This document shows, in pieces, positions 1 through 6,653 of a stretch of 15,390 nucleotides of DNA. Location of the stretch: assembly GCA_937890735.1 (NCBI GenBank), contig CALACZ010000214.1:1-15390 (forward strand), read 5' to 3'. The notes under the pieces were generated by a model that had not been told where the DNA came from, did no database searches, and saw nothing but the letters and a program-made list of their open reading frames with translations. This DNA comes from an uncultured Bacillota bacterium. Lineage in GTDB: Bacteria > Bacillota > Clostridia > Oscillospirales > Oscillospiraceae. Each line of letters opens with the position of its first letter. Positions within the stretch are counted from its first letter, which is position 1. The position numbers were made by a program, and so were the translations under genes.

Positions 1-1
1 C

Positions 2-172
2 GCGCTGTGCCAGCAGCTGCTCGTGGGCGGCGGCGCGGTCCGCGTCCACGGCGGCGGATTTGCGGGAACGGCGCTCGCCTTCGTGCCGAACGACAGATTC
101 GAAAGCTTCCGGGCGGAGGTCGAGGCCGTGCTCGGCGAAGGGCGCTGCCATAAGCTTGTGATCACGGGATAA
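2..172 (+). CDS. galK: Galactokinase, C-terminal end (5' part outside the window)
   Basis: The frame is open from the window edge to TAA at 170-172 and gives 56 residues. Near its start it reads RVHGGGFAGTALAFVP, the glycine-rich C-terminal motif of galactokinases in the GHMP kinase family. The tail (FRAEVEAVLGEG, then LVITG) fits the usual galactokinase ending. The enzyme phosphorylates galactose to galactose-1-phosphate in the cytoplasm, the first step of the Leloir pathway. The start, ATP site and any operon partners lie to the left and cannot be seen. A strong hairpin about 80 bases after the stop probably ends its transcript. A related GHMP kinase such as N-acetylgalactosamine kinase cannot be fully excluded from the tail alone. 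Confidence 0.85.
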   Translation, partial: ALCQQLLVGGGAVRVHGGGFAGTALAFVPNDRFESFRAEVEAVLGEGRCHKLVITG

Positions 173-249
173 CGATAGCGCTGCGGCATGGGGCAAGGTG
201 CGGCATCGGCAGCAGGCTTCTCCGGGTCGTGCCATGAATAGCAGTCAGG

Positions 250-284
250 AAAAAGTCCTGAGATCGTAAGATCTCAGGACTTTT
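250..284. terminator. Strong intrinsic terminator hairpin, probably for galK
   Basis: Perfect 15-bp arms (AAAAGTCCTGAGATC at 251-265 and its complement at 270-284) enclose a GTAA loop. The plus strand ends in TTTTC and the minus strand in TTTTTCC, so it could terminate in both directions. It lies 78 bases after the galK stop. Confidence 0.8.
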
Positions 285-700
285 CTGGTGGAGATAGCAG
301 CAACGAGCGTTGCAACATTACTGAACTTTCCGATACACTTCAAAATATGAAGAAAGTAGCGAACATCCCGACAAAACTGCCAATGATACCGGGATTCGTT
401 TTGCATACTCACCTGAAGTGCATAGACTTGCCGAAATCTTGTTCCATTGGCACGCCGAGGATCATCCTCTGGTAAAAGTTTTACATGGTCAAGTCCTTGC
501 AAGTGATCAGGAAGTCGATGAAATGCTTTGTGATGTATTTGGGAATTGGTCGTGATCTGCTTGTATCTCAACAGCCGTTTTAACAGCGTTGTGGAAATGA
601 CGATTTACCCGGAGCGGTGTCGCGGAGAGGGCAAGACGTTCCGAGCGTGGGGCGAGATCGATCATGTACTGATCCGCATCCAAGGGAGCGGCAGGTAGAA
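285..700. other. Lower-GC intergenic stretch, no convincing gene; possible gene remnants
   Basis: This stretch is visibly less GC-rich than the flanking genes, especially 290-590. On the plus strand a frame stays open from about 318 to TGA at 553-555 and reads plausibly as protein (it contains YSPEVHRLAEILFHWHAEDH), but it has no start codon or ribosome binding site. A second frame holds a 33-residue ORF, ATG 597 to TAG 696-698 (starting MTIYPERCRGEGKTFRAWG), with only a weak GTGGA upstream. A small perfect inverted repeat, GCAACG-AG-CGTTGC, lies at 300-313. A 108-codon minus-strand frame also crosses the region but runs straight through the terminator hairpin, so it is unlikely to be real. 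I recognise no family here. The remains of a decayed or inserted gene are the likeliest reading. Confidence 0.35.
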
Positions 701-730
701 ATGGAGCGTATCGACACCGATACGCTCCAT
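701..730 (-). terminator. Intrinsic terminator of the zinc-ribbon/Big_2 gene
   Basis: A perfect 13-bp inverted repeat (ATGGAGCGTATCG at 701-713, complement at 718-730, loop 714-717) lies 13 bases beyond the TAA of the minus-strand gene. The following tract on the minus strand is only TTTCT, so it is a moderate terminator; the hairpin itself is strong. Confidence 0.7.
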
Positions 731-743
731 GATTTATAATTGC

Positions 744-2063
744 TTATCCGATTTTGCAGCGGACGATGCATTCATACGTCGTGCCGCCGTAGGTGGTGGA
801 GACGGTCGCCGAGCCGCTGCCGGCGGCGTAGACCGTGCCCTTTTCGTCCACGGTGCACACCGACGTGTCCGACGAGCGCCATGTCAGCCCCGACACGCGC
901 TCATCATTCGAGTCGCGCAGGCTCAGGCGGAAATACTCGCCGAGGATGGACATCGTCACATCCGAGTGGCTGATGGTGCAGTTCGGGTCGGCAGGCTCTG
1001 CGCTCTCCGCAGAATCCTCCAGGCGGCAGCGGACGATGCACTCAAGCGACACCGGCTCGTCCAGCGCGACCGTCGCGGTGACGGTCGCCGTGCCGATGCC
1101 CTTTGCCGTGACCGTGCCGTCCGCGCCCACGGACGCGACGCTGCTGTCAGAGCTGGCAAAAGTCACCTCTGTCCCGTCCTCGATGTTCAGCACCTTGAGC
1201 TGGTACTGCTCGCCGGGGGTAAAGAACGACATATCCGTATTGTTGAGCACCGGCGGCTCGGCAGGCGCTTCCTCCCCTGCCGCCAGCGTAAAGTCACAGG
1301 TGACGAGGCACGTCGCGCTCTGCTCGCCGCAGGTCACGGTGATCTCCGTTGCGCCGCCGGACACGGCGACGATCTTGCCGTTGGAGTTCACGGTGGCGAT
1401 GGTCTCGTCGGCGGAGGTGTAGACGACCTCCTGCGTGCAGTCGGCGGGCGTGAGCTGGACGGTCATGTTATAAAACTGCTCTGCCTCTTCAAACGTCACG
1501 CTCGTGCTGCCGAGCGACAGCGCCGTGCACGGGATCTCACGCTCGGCTACCGGCTGCTCGTCTGTCTGCTGCTGATAATCCTCTTCGTTCATGTAATCGG
1601 CTGCGGTCGGGGTTTTCGCCTCTTCCGCTGGCTCTGTTGCCTCCGGCTGCGCCGTCTCGGCAGCGGCATCCGTCTGCGTCGCCGTCTGCTCCGTGCGCCC
1701 GAACAGCGCCAGCATGGAGATTGGCTCTCCAAAATAGCCGATGTTATACAGCGCGAACAGCGCTCCCGCAACGACCAGTAGCGTCAGCACCGAGCACAGC
1801 ACGATCATCACCCACTTGGGCACGGAATACACATTGCCGGTTTTCGTCTGCGTGGCGGCAGCGTGCTTTGCCGCGTATTTGCCGCCCTTTTTCTTGAGCC
1901 ATTTCCCCTGCCCCTGCGGCGCGGGCGTGGTCTGCGGCGCGCTCTGCGCGCTCTGCTCAGCCGCAGCCTCCGGCGCGCTCGGCGCGGCACGTCCGCACAG
2001 CGGGCAGTGCGTCAGCTCGGCAGAAAACTCCAGACCGCAGTATTCGCAAGTCTTTAATTCCAT
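744..2063 (-). CDS. Zinc-ribbon membrane protein with three Big_2-like Ig domains
   Basis: 439 residues. The ATG at 2061-2063 follows GGAGG at good spacing. Domains in order: a short cytoplasmic zinc ribbon with CxxC pairs at C6/C9 and C20/C23; a basic, Ala/Gln/Pro-rich linker; one membrane segment at about 83-109; an acidic Thr/Ala/Glu-rich spacer (123-175); then three bacterial Ig-like (Big_2) repeats at about 177-257, 273-347 and 361-437. Each repeat shows the family's pattern of 'S.D..VA.V...G.V.A...G.A.VT'. Each ends in a CxxxC motif (CLVTC, CIVRC, CIVRC), which could form disulfides outside the cell. The topology is inside zinc ribbon, outside Ig domains. It is divergent from a membrane Ser/Thr kinase with a similar one-pass, beta-sandwich exterior, which suggests a joint surface-sensing or envelope role. 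The exact function is unknown. Confidence 0.85.
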   Translation of the reverse strand: MELKTCEYCGLEFSAELTHCPLCGRAAPSAPEAAAEQSAQSAPQTTPAPQGQGKWLKKKGGKYAAKHAAATQTKTGNVYSVPKWVMIVLCSVLTLLVVAGALFALYNIGYFGEPISMLALFGRTEQTATQTDAAAETAQPEATEPAEEAKTPTAADYMNEEDYQQQTDEQPVAEREIPCTALSLGSTSVTFEEAEQFYNMTVQLTPADCTQEVVYTSADETIATVNSNGKIVAVSGGATEITVTCGEQSATCLVTCDFTLAAGEEAPAEPPVLNNTDMSFFTPGEQYQLKVLNIEDGTEVTFASSDSSVASVGADGTVTAKGIGTATVTATVALDEPVSLECIVRCRLEDSAESAEPADPNCTISHSDVTMSILGEYFRLSLRDSNDERVSGLTWRSSDTSVCTVDEKGTVYAAGSGSATVSTTYGGTTYECIVRCKIG

Positions 2064-2180
2064 AGAAACCTCCGTTCAGGACCCGCCTGCCGCCGCAAAA
2101 TCTGCCGCGCGCGGGTATGCACGATCGTCCGATACGGCGCAAAGCGGCTGAAATAGCGCGCATCACGCCTTATACGAGGC

Positions 2181-2209
2181 ATTATAGCACAACTTGTCGA
2201 ATATTCCAA
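2181..2209 (-). promoter_or_regulatory. Promoter of the zinc-ribbon/Big_2 gene
   Basis: On the minus strand, TTGGAA (2204-2209) and a perfect TATAAT (2181-2186) are separated by 17 bases. TG one base upstream of the -10 makes it an extended -10 promoter. It lies about 120 bases before the ATG, leaving a moderate leader with no recognised element. Confidence 0.75.
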
Positions 2210-2231
2210 GTAGAAAGCACAACATATTGTA

Positions 2232-2265
2232 TTGCAATTTTGCCGAAAATGTCCTAGAATAGGAC
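2232..2265 (+). promoter_or_regulatory. Kinase promoter with a palindrome over the -10 box
   Basis: TTGCAA (2232-2237) and TAGAAT (2255-2260) are spaced by 17 bases. The -10 box sits inside a perfect palindrome, GTCCTA-GAA-TAGGAC, at 2251-2265. A repressor bound there would block the polymerase, so this is a candidate operator. The matching regulator is not evident in the window. Confidence 0.6.
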
Positions 2266-2326
2266 AGAGTGGAATTTGGGCGCTTGCGCTCTGCCGCTCA
2301 GACGCAGCCGCCCGCGCGGCTGATCC

Positions 2327-2334
2327 AAAGGAGG
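2327..2334 (+). promoter_or_regulatory. Ribosome binding site that fixes a TTG start for the kinase
   Basis: AAAGGAGG is followed after 8 bases by an in-frame TTG at 2343-2345. The upstream in-frame TTG at 2232 coincides with the -35 box and cannot be translated from that promoter. Confidence 0.85.
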
Positions 2335-2342
2335 CGAAGTAT

Positions 2343-5069
2343 TTGCCGGAACTCAAACTCATTGCGCCGCTGCTCTCCAATATGGAAGTGGTCAAGTGCC
2401 TCAGCGTCCGCGGCGGGACGTCGGTGTACGTTGTGCGCAGTACCAAGACAAATACGACCTATATTCTCAAGCACATCTCCGTGCCGGAGTCGCAGAAGCA
2501 GGTAGACGCGCTGCTCTACACCGGCGCGGCGGCGAACAACGAGGAAGCACAGAAATATTACGAGCAGGTCGTTTCCGACTACCAGACGGAGCTGGAGCTG
2601 CTGGAAACACTGTCCGCCAGCGCGAATATTGAGAGCTACCGCAGCTATCAGATCGCGCCGAAGGAAAACGCCGTCGGCTATGACGTGTACCTGCTGGCGG
2701 AGAACCGCAAAACGCTGCTGGACTACCTCGCCGAGACGCCGATGACGCATCTTTGCGCGGTGAATCTCGGTCTGGACCTGTGCGCCGCGCTGAGTGACCT
2801 GCGTGAGGCGGGGCTGATCCACCGGGACGTCAAGCCGTCGAATGTCTACCTCAATCAGCAGGGACATTTCGTACTGGGCGACCTCGGCATCGCCAAGATC
2901 GACGAGTTGAAATATTGCTCCATGCCGGAGCATATGCTCAGTTCCTACTCTGCGCCGGAGCTGTTCGATCTCGTGGGCAGCATCGAGCCGACCACGGATA
3001 TTTACTCCGTCGGTCTCATCCTCTACCGCATCTTTAACGGCAACCATGCTCCGTTTGAGGACGAAAAAACGTCCGCCAAGGCTGCCGACCGCCGCCGTAT
3101 CACCGGCGAGGAGCTGCCTGCGCCGCTCTACGCCGACTATGAGCTGACCGCCATCCTCCTCAAGGCGTGCGCCTTCAAGCCGGAGGATCGCTATCAGTCC
3201 CCGGAGGAGCTGCGGCAGGAGCTGGTGGAGTATGTCAAGCGCAATCAGGTGGAGGACACGCCCATCGTGCCGCCCATCGTGACTGACGGCGAGACTGTCC
3301 CGCCCACGCCGGAGGATGAGGAAGTTGAGCCGGTGCAGTTCGCCGATGCGGACGCGCTGCCGGATGACTTCAAGCAGAGCTTCTCCCCCGATACGGATAT
3401 GCTGAATGCCATCATCGACTCCGTCCATCGCGAGATGGAAAACGAGCCGGAGGAGGAAGAAGAGCCGGACGAGCCGCCCGAGGAAGCCGAGAACGCAGAT
3501 GGGGCTGCGCCGAAGAAGCCCGCCGCCAAAAAGCCGGTGCGCAAGCGCCGCCGCGGCAAGAGCCTCGGTCTGGTGCTGGCAGGCATTCTGGCGGTCATCG
3601 CCGCCGCGCTGGTGTATTTCTTCGTCATCGCCCCGTCGAGCGTGCACGTCAATGACATTCAGCTCATCGACACCTCCACGACCAGCATCACCGTGCAGGT
3701 CGATTCGCATGAGAAGGACGGTGCGTTTGAGATCACCTGCGCTGACGCGTACGGCAACAGCTTCCGCGCGCCGTATGTGCGCGGCGAGCAGAACGTGTTC
3801 ACCGGGCTCGTCCCCGGCACGCAGTACACCATCACCGCCGTCGCCGCGAACGACAAGAAGATCACGGGTACTTACGTCACGCGTGCGACCACGGTCGCCG
3901 AGACGGAGATCCTGAGCTTCACCGTCACGCCTGTGGCGCTGACGCAGGTTGAGGTCAACCTGACGCTCAACGGTCCTGACCCCGGCGAATGGTCCGTTTC
4001 GTACGCCGCCGAGGGCGTGGACGCCAAGACCGCCACGTTCGCCGGTCACAGCACCGTCATCGCCAATCTCGAATCCGGCAAGGAATATACCTTCATCCTT
4101 CTGCCGCCGGAAAACACCCATCTGACCGGCACGACGCAGGCGAGCTATTCCACCGTGCCGACGGTCGATATTGAAAAAACGACCGTCGCCCTGTCCTCGT
4201 CCAGCGCAATCCTCTCCTGGACCTACACCGGCGAAGCGCCGGAGTACTGGACGGTACGCATCGAGGGTGAGGACGGCAGCAGCGACGAGCAGACGATCGA
4301 CACTCCGAACGTGACGTTTGAAAACCTGACGTCCGGCATGACCTACACCATCACCATTTCCGCGCCGACCATGCTGCTGGACGGCACGCTGACGATCGTC
4401 CCCACGGTCACGAACGTGACGGAGCTGACCGTCGAGCAGAAGGAAAACGGCGACTACGCCGTGAACTGGATGAGCACCGGCGGCAATGAGGACACCGGCT
4501 GGGTCGTGAAGGTCGCGCCGACCGGCGCGGCGGAGGAGTCCGCCCTCGTCTTTGAGACGGAAAAGAAGGAGAGCTGCACGATCAGCGCAAAGCAGCTCAT
4601 CCCCGAGACCGACTACACCGTCACGCTGGAGCTTGCCAACGGCGACGTGCTGGACGGCACGACGACCGCCGAGCTTACCACGCCGGAGACCGGCAACTAT
4701 CACGCCCACGGGCTGCAAAGCGGCTACATCGGGCTGTATAAAGAGCCGGACAAAGAGGATTGGACAGTCCTCGACCTCGCAACGCCCGCCTCGACGTTCA
4801 AGACGACCGAGACGCTCGCCTTCGCCGTACAGGGCGTGGGCACGCTGGAGGAAAGCACGGACGAGATCCATATCGTCATGGTCATCCGTGACGAGGACGG
4901 CGCGATCGTGGACGCAGCGGTCACCAGCGCGGTCTGGAACGATATGTGGAAGGACAACCTCTGCATCGGCGCGTTCCCGCGCCCGATCCAAACGGCTGGC
5001 AAGTACACGTTCGAGCTCTATTTCGACGGGCTGCTGCTCGTCAAGCAGGACATCACCGTCACCGAATAA
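2343..5069 (+). CDS. Membrane Ser/Thr protein kinase with extracellular FN3-like repeats
   Basis: 908 residues from TTG 2343. Residues 15-300 form a Hanks-type kinase domain: glycine loop at 23-27, ATP-binding lysine K43, catalytic loop HRDVKPSN at 160-167, magnesium motif DLG (for DFG) at 180-182, APE at 204-206 and subdomain XI arginine R283. All key catalytic residues are present, so it should be active. A Pro/Glu-rich juxtamembrane segment (305-395) and a basic stop (KKP..RKRRR) precede one membrane helix at about 408-430. Outside are four FN3-like repeats (about 434-518, 522-606, 609-692, 694-780) and a C-terminal domain (785-908) that I do not recognise. Firmicutes PrkC/StkP kinases usually carry PASTA repeats here; none is seen, so muropeptide sensing should not be assumed. 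No PP2C phosphatase is adjacent. The divergent Ig-domain protein is the best candidate partner. Confidence 0.9.
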   Translation: MPELKLIAPLLSNMEVVKCLSVRGGTSVYVVRSTKTNTTYILKHISVPESQKQVDALLYTGAAANNEEAQKYYEQVVSDYQTELELLETLSASANIESYRSYQIAPKENAVGYDVYLLAENRKTLLDYLAETPMTHLCAVNLGLDLCAALSDLREAGLIHRDVKPSNVYLNQQGHFVLGDLGIAKIDELKYCSMPEHMLSSYSAPELFDLVGSIEPTTDIYSVGLILYRIFNGNHAPFEDEKTSAKAADRRRITGEELPAPLYADYELTAILLKACAFKPEDRYQSPEELRQELVEYVKRNQVEDTPIVPPIVTDGETVPPTPEDEEVEPVQFADADALPDDFKQSFSPDTDMLNAIIDSVHREMENEPEEEEEPDEPPEEAENADGAAPKKPAAKKPVRKRRRGKSLGLVLAGILAVIAAALVYFFVIAPSSVHVNDIQLIDTSTTSITVQVDSHEKDGAFEITCADAYGNSFRAPYVRGEQNVFTGLVPGTQYTITAVAANDKKITGTYVTRATTVAETEILSFTVTPVALTQVEVNLTLNGPDPGEWSVSYAAEGVDAKTATFAGHSTVIANLESGKEYTFILLPPENTHLTGTTQASYSTVPTVDIEKTTVALSSSSAILSWTYTGEAPEYWTVRIEGEDGSSDEQTIDTPNVTFENLTSGMTYTITISAPTMLLDGTLTIVPTVTNVTELTVEQKENGDYAVNWMSTGGNEDTGWVVKVAPTGAAEESALVFETEKKESCTISAKQLIPETDYTVTLELANGDVLDGTTTAELTTPETGNYHAHGLQSGYIGLYKEPDKEDWTVLDLATPASTFKTTETLAFAVQGVGTLEESTDEIHIVMVIRDEDGAIVDAAVTSAVWNDMWKDNLCIGAFPRPIQTAGKYTFELYFDGLLLVKQDITVTE

Positions 5070-5078
5070 GCAAATCGG

Positions 5079-5109
5079 GAGCGGCACGATTTCGTGCCGC
5101 TCTCCTTTT
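5079..5109 (+). terminator. Intrinsic terminator of the kinase gene
   Basis: A 10-bp GC-rich stem, GAGCGGCACG (5079-5088) pairing with 5093-5102, has a 4-base loop and is followed by TCCTTTTA. It begins 9 bases after the TAA. Confidence 0.85.
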
Positions 5110-5161
5110 ACACAAATCTCCCCTACGCCTCGATAAGAACTGCCGCAAAACCCTTATGCGC

Positions 5162-5198
5162 AAAAAGCCCCGCCTGTGATTTTCACAGACGGGGCTTT
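5162..5198 (-). terminator. Intrinsic terminator of the MBOAT-DHHW operon
   Basis: On the minus strand, AAAGCCCCGTCTGTG pairs with CACAGGCGGGGCTTT (one G-T pair) around a short A-rich loop and runs into TTTTTG. It starts a few bases after the TGA of the DHHW gene. Confidence 0.9.
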
Positions 5199-5201
5199 GA
5201 T

Positions 5202-6638
5202 TCACTGCCAGTTTGGGTCTTTGCCGACAAGGCGGTTGAGCCAGTTGATATAGGCGGCGTTGTTGACCGTGTACGGGTAGTTGATGACGAGCAGGTCGTC
5301 CACGCCCTGTTCTTTGGCGAATGCCGCCAGATCCAGGGACGGCTTGCCGTCGCGGTTAAACTCACGCGGATCCACGACGATGATCTTGCTATAGTGGCTG
5401 GTGAGGAACGGAACGAACGCGTTGCCGTAGGATTCCTTCAGCACCATGCACACGCCGCCCTCCGCGGCGGACTCGATCACGCAGATGGGCGTGTCGCCGC
5501 CGATGAAGCAGAGGTATTTGTTCGTCGTTTCGTCGGTCAGCTTTGTGTAGATCACGCTGATCGGCACGCCATTCTGAAGCGTTGCGTCGGCGTAATACTT
5601 CGCGTGCGTCTCATAGATCGGCAGGTAATACGTCAGCGTGTCAGGGTTATCCTTGAGGATCTGACTCTGCGGATAGCCGGAGGTGAAGGTGTACATCGAG
5701 CCGACAAAGTTCGTGTATTCCCCTGTCTCAAACGCGTCCAGCGGCTCGGCTTCAAAGCCGGCGGCTTCGCAGTATTTCGTGTAGGCGTAGTACGCGCCGA
5801 GCTGTGTCCAGTGGTGGTCGGTGCGGAAATAGAGGTATTCGTCAACGTGCTGCGCCAGCGCGCTGTACGCGTCCACCGGCGTGACGTCCGCCTGGAGATT
5901 TTCATAGCACAGGTCGATCATTGCCTTCTGGCTGTGCAGACCCTCGTGCATACTCTCCGGCGAGTAGAACTCTCCGCCGTTCGGCGTGACGAGCGAGAAC
6001 GTGCGCACATCCGAGCCGAGCGCGCTTGAAAGGTTGTTGACCGCGCCCGCGTAGCGGACGATCAGGTCGTCGCTCGCCGTGGGAATTTCCATCGCGCGCG
6101 TGCCCACGATCACAACATTTCCGGCGTAGGTCGCCTCGCTCTCATCCGGCGTGTCGATGTGCGGCTGTTCTTCTTCGGCTGGCGTCTGCGCCGTATCGGG
6201 TATTTCGTCCGCTGCGGGCGTATCCGGCGTTTGCTCCTCGGCGAGCGTGGTGTCATCCGGCGTTTCCGTCTGCGACAGCGCCTCCTGCTCCTTCTGTACG
6301 TCGTGCAGGGACTCGCCGCCGTTTTCCGCGCCGGTGTTGCCGCTGATGACGAGCATACTGTCCTCCTCCGAAGAGCCGGAGTAGTAGTAGAATTTATTGA
6401 GCGAGCGGTTCAGCTCCAGCATTTTTTCGCGCCCGGGGAAGGTATCGGCGTAATACGTCTCAAAGGCGGAGATAAAGCTGCCGTCCAGCAGCGAGGCGAG
6501 CGTAAACTTCGGACGCTGCGCGAGCTTTCGGTTTTCGGACGCAGAAAACGTCGGGTCAGTGCCAAACAACGACAGACCCGTCACGCACAAGACCGCCGCC
6601 AGCGTGAGGGATAACAGGACGATATGGAATTTTTTCAT
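5202..6638 (-). CDS. DHHW-family (AlgX/AlgJ-like) protein, partner of the MBOAT acyltransferase
   Basis: 478 residues. An N-terminal hydrophobic segment (about 5-25) acts as signal peptide or membrane anchor, so the rest is outside the cell. Family hallmarks: 'ENR.LA..P' near 35-43, 'F...Y..D.FPGR' at 59-70, the FRTDHHWT signature at 271-278, and the LKESYGNAF serine segment at 400-408 followed by IVVDPRE. Proteins of this SGNH-like group (AlgJ/AlgX) work with an MBOAT protein to add acetyl groups to an exported polysaccharide. The pair here is adjacent, 15 bases apart, in the order MBOAT then DHHW. Residues about 101-170 form an acidic Thr/Pro/Glu-rich low-complexity stretch where homologues normally proceed directly to the catalytic fold. 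The acetylated polymer is not identifiable from the sequence. Confidence 0.88.
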   Translation of the reverse strand: MKKFHIVLLSLTLAAVLCVTGLSLFGTDPTFSASENRKLAQRPKFTLASLLDGSFISAFETYYADTFPGREKMLELNRSLNKFYYYSGSSEEDSMLVISGNTGAENGGESLHDVQKEQEALSQTETPDDTTLAEEQTPDTPAADEIPDTAQTPAEEEQPHIDTPDESEATYAGNVVIVGTRAMEIPTASDDLIVRYAGAVNNLSSALGSDVRTFSLVTPNGGEFYSPESMHEGLHSQKAMIDLCYENLQADVTPVDAYSALAQHVDEYLYFRTDHHWTQLGAYYAYTKYCEAAGFEAEPLDAFETGEYTNFVGSMYTFTSGYPQSQILKDNPDTLTYYLPIYETHAKYYADATLQNGVPISVIYTKLTDETTNKYLCFIGGDTPICVIESAAEGGVCMVLKESYGNAFVPFLTSHYSKIIVVDPREFNRDGKPSLDLAAFAKEQGVDDLLVINYPYTVNNAAYINWLNRLVGKDPNWQ

Positions 6639-6653
6639 GTCCGCACGCCCCCT

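Noticed and set aside
286..313. Minus strand CTGCTATCTCCACCA just before the hairpin looks like a tRNA 3' end followed by a terminator
   Set aside because: There is no T-arm (no TTCGANNC loop), anticodon arm or 5' acceptor partner upstream, so a tRNA gene is not supported; an old element junction cannot be shown.
245..571. 108-codon minus-strand frame
   Set aside because: It reads through a perfect terminator hairpin (250-284), has no family resemblance, and has no good ribosome binding site.
729..1781. 350-codon plus-strand frame opposite the zinc-ribbon/Big_2 gene
   Set aside because: It has Arg/Ala-rich composition, starts inside the terminator of the opposite gene, and has no domain or ribosome binding site.
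2232..2342. Upstream TTG start extending the kinase by 37 residues
   Set aside because: That codon is the promoter's -35 box, the extension shows no kinase similarity, and a perfect AAAGGAGG precedes the later TTG.
2298..5087. 929-codon open frame antisense to the kinase gene
   Set aside because: It is a shadow of GC-rich codon use: it has no ribosome binding site, is Arg/Gly/Val-rich with no recognisable family, and lies opposite a gene with complete kinase motifs.
5094..6029. 311-codon plus-strand frame opposite the DHHW gene
   Set aside because: It begins between two terminators, has no ribosome binding site, and lies opposite a clear DHHW protein. The same reasoning excludes 6624-7553, 10667-11536 and 11416-12297.
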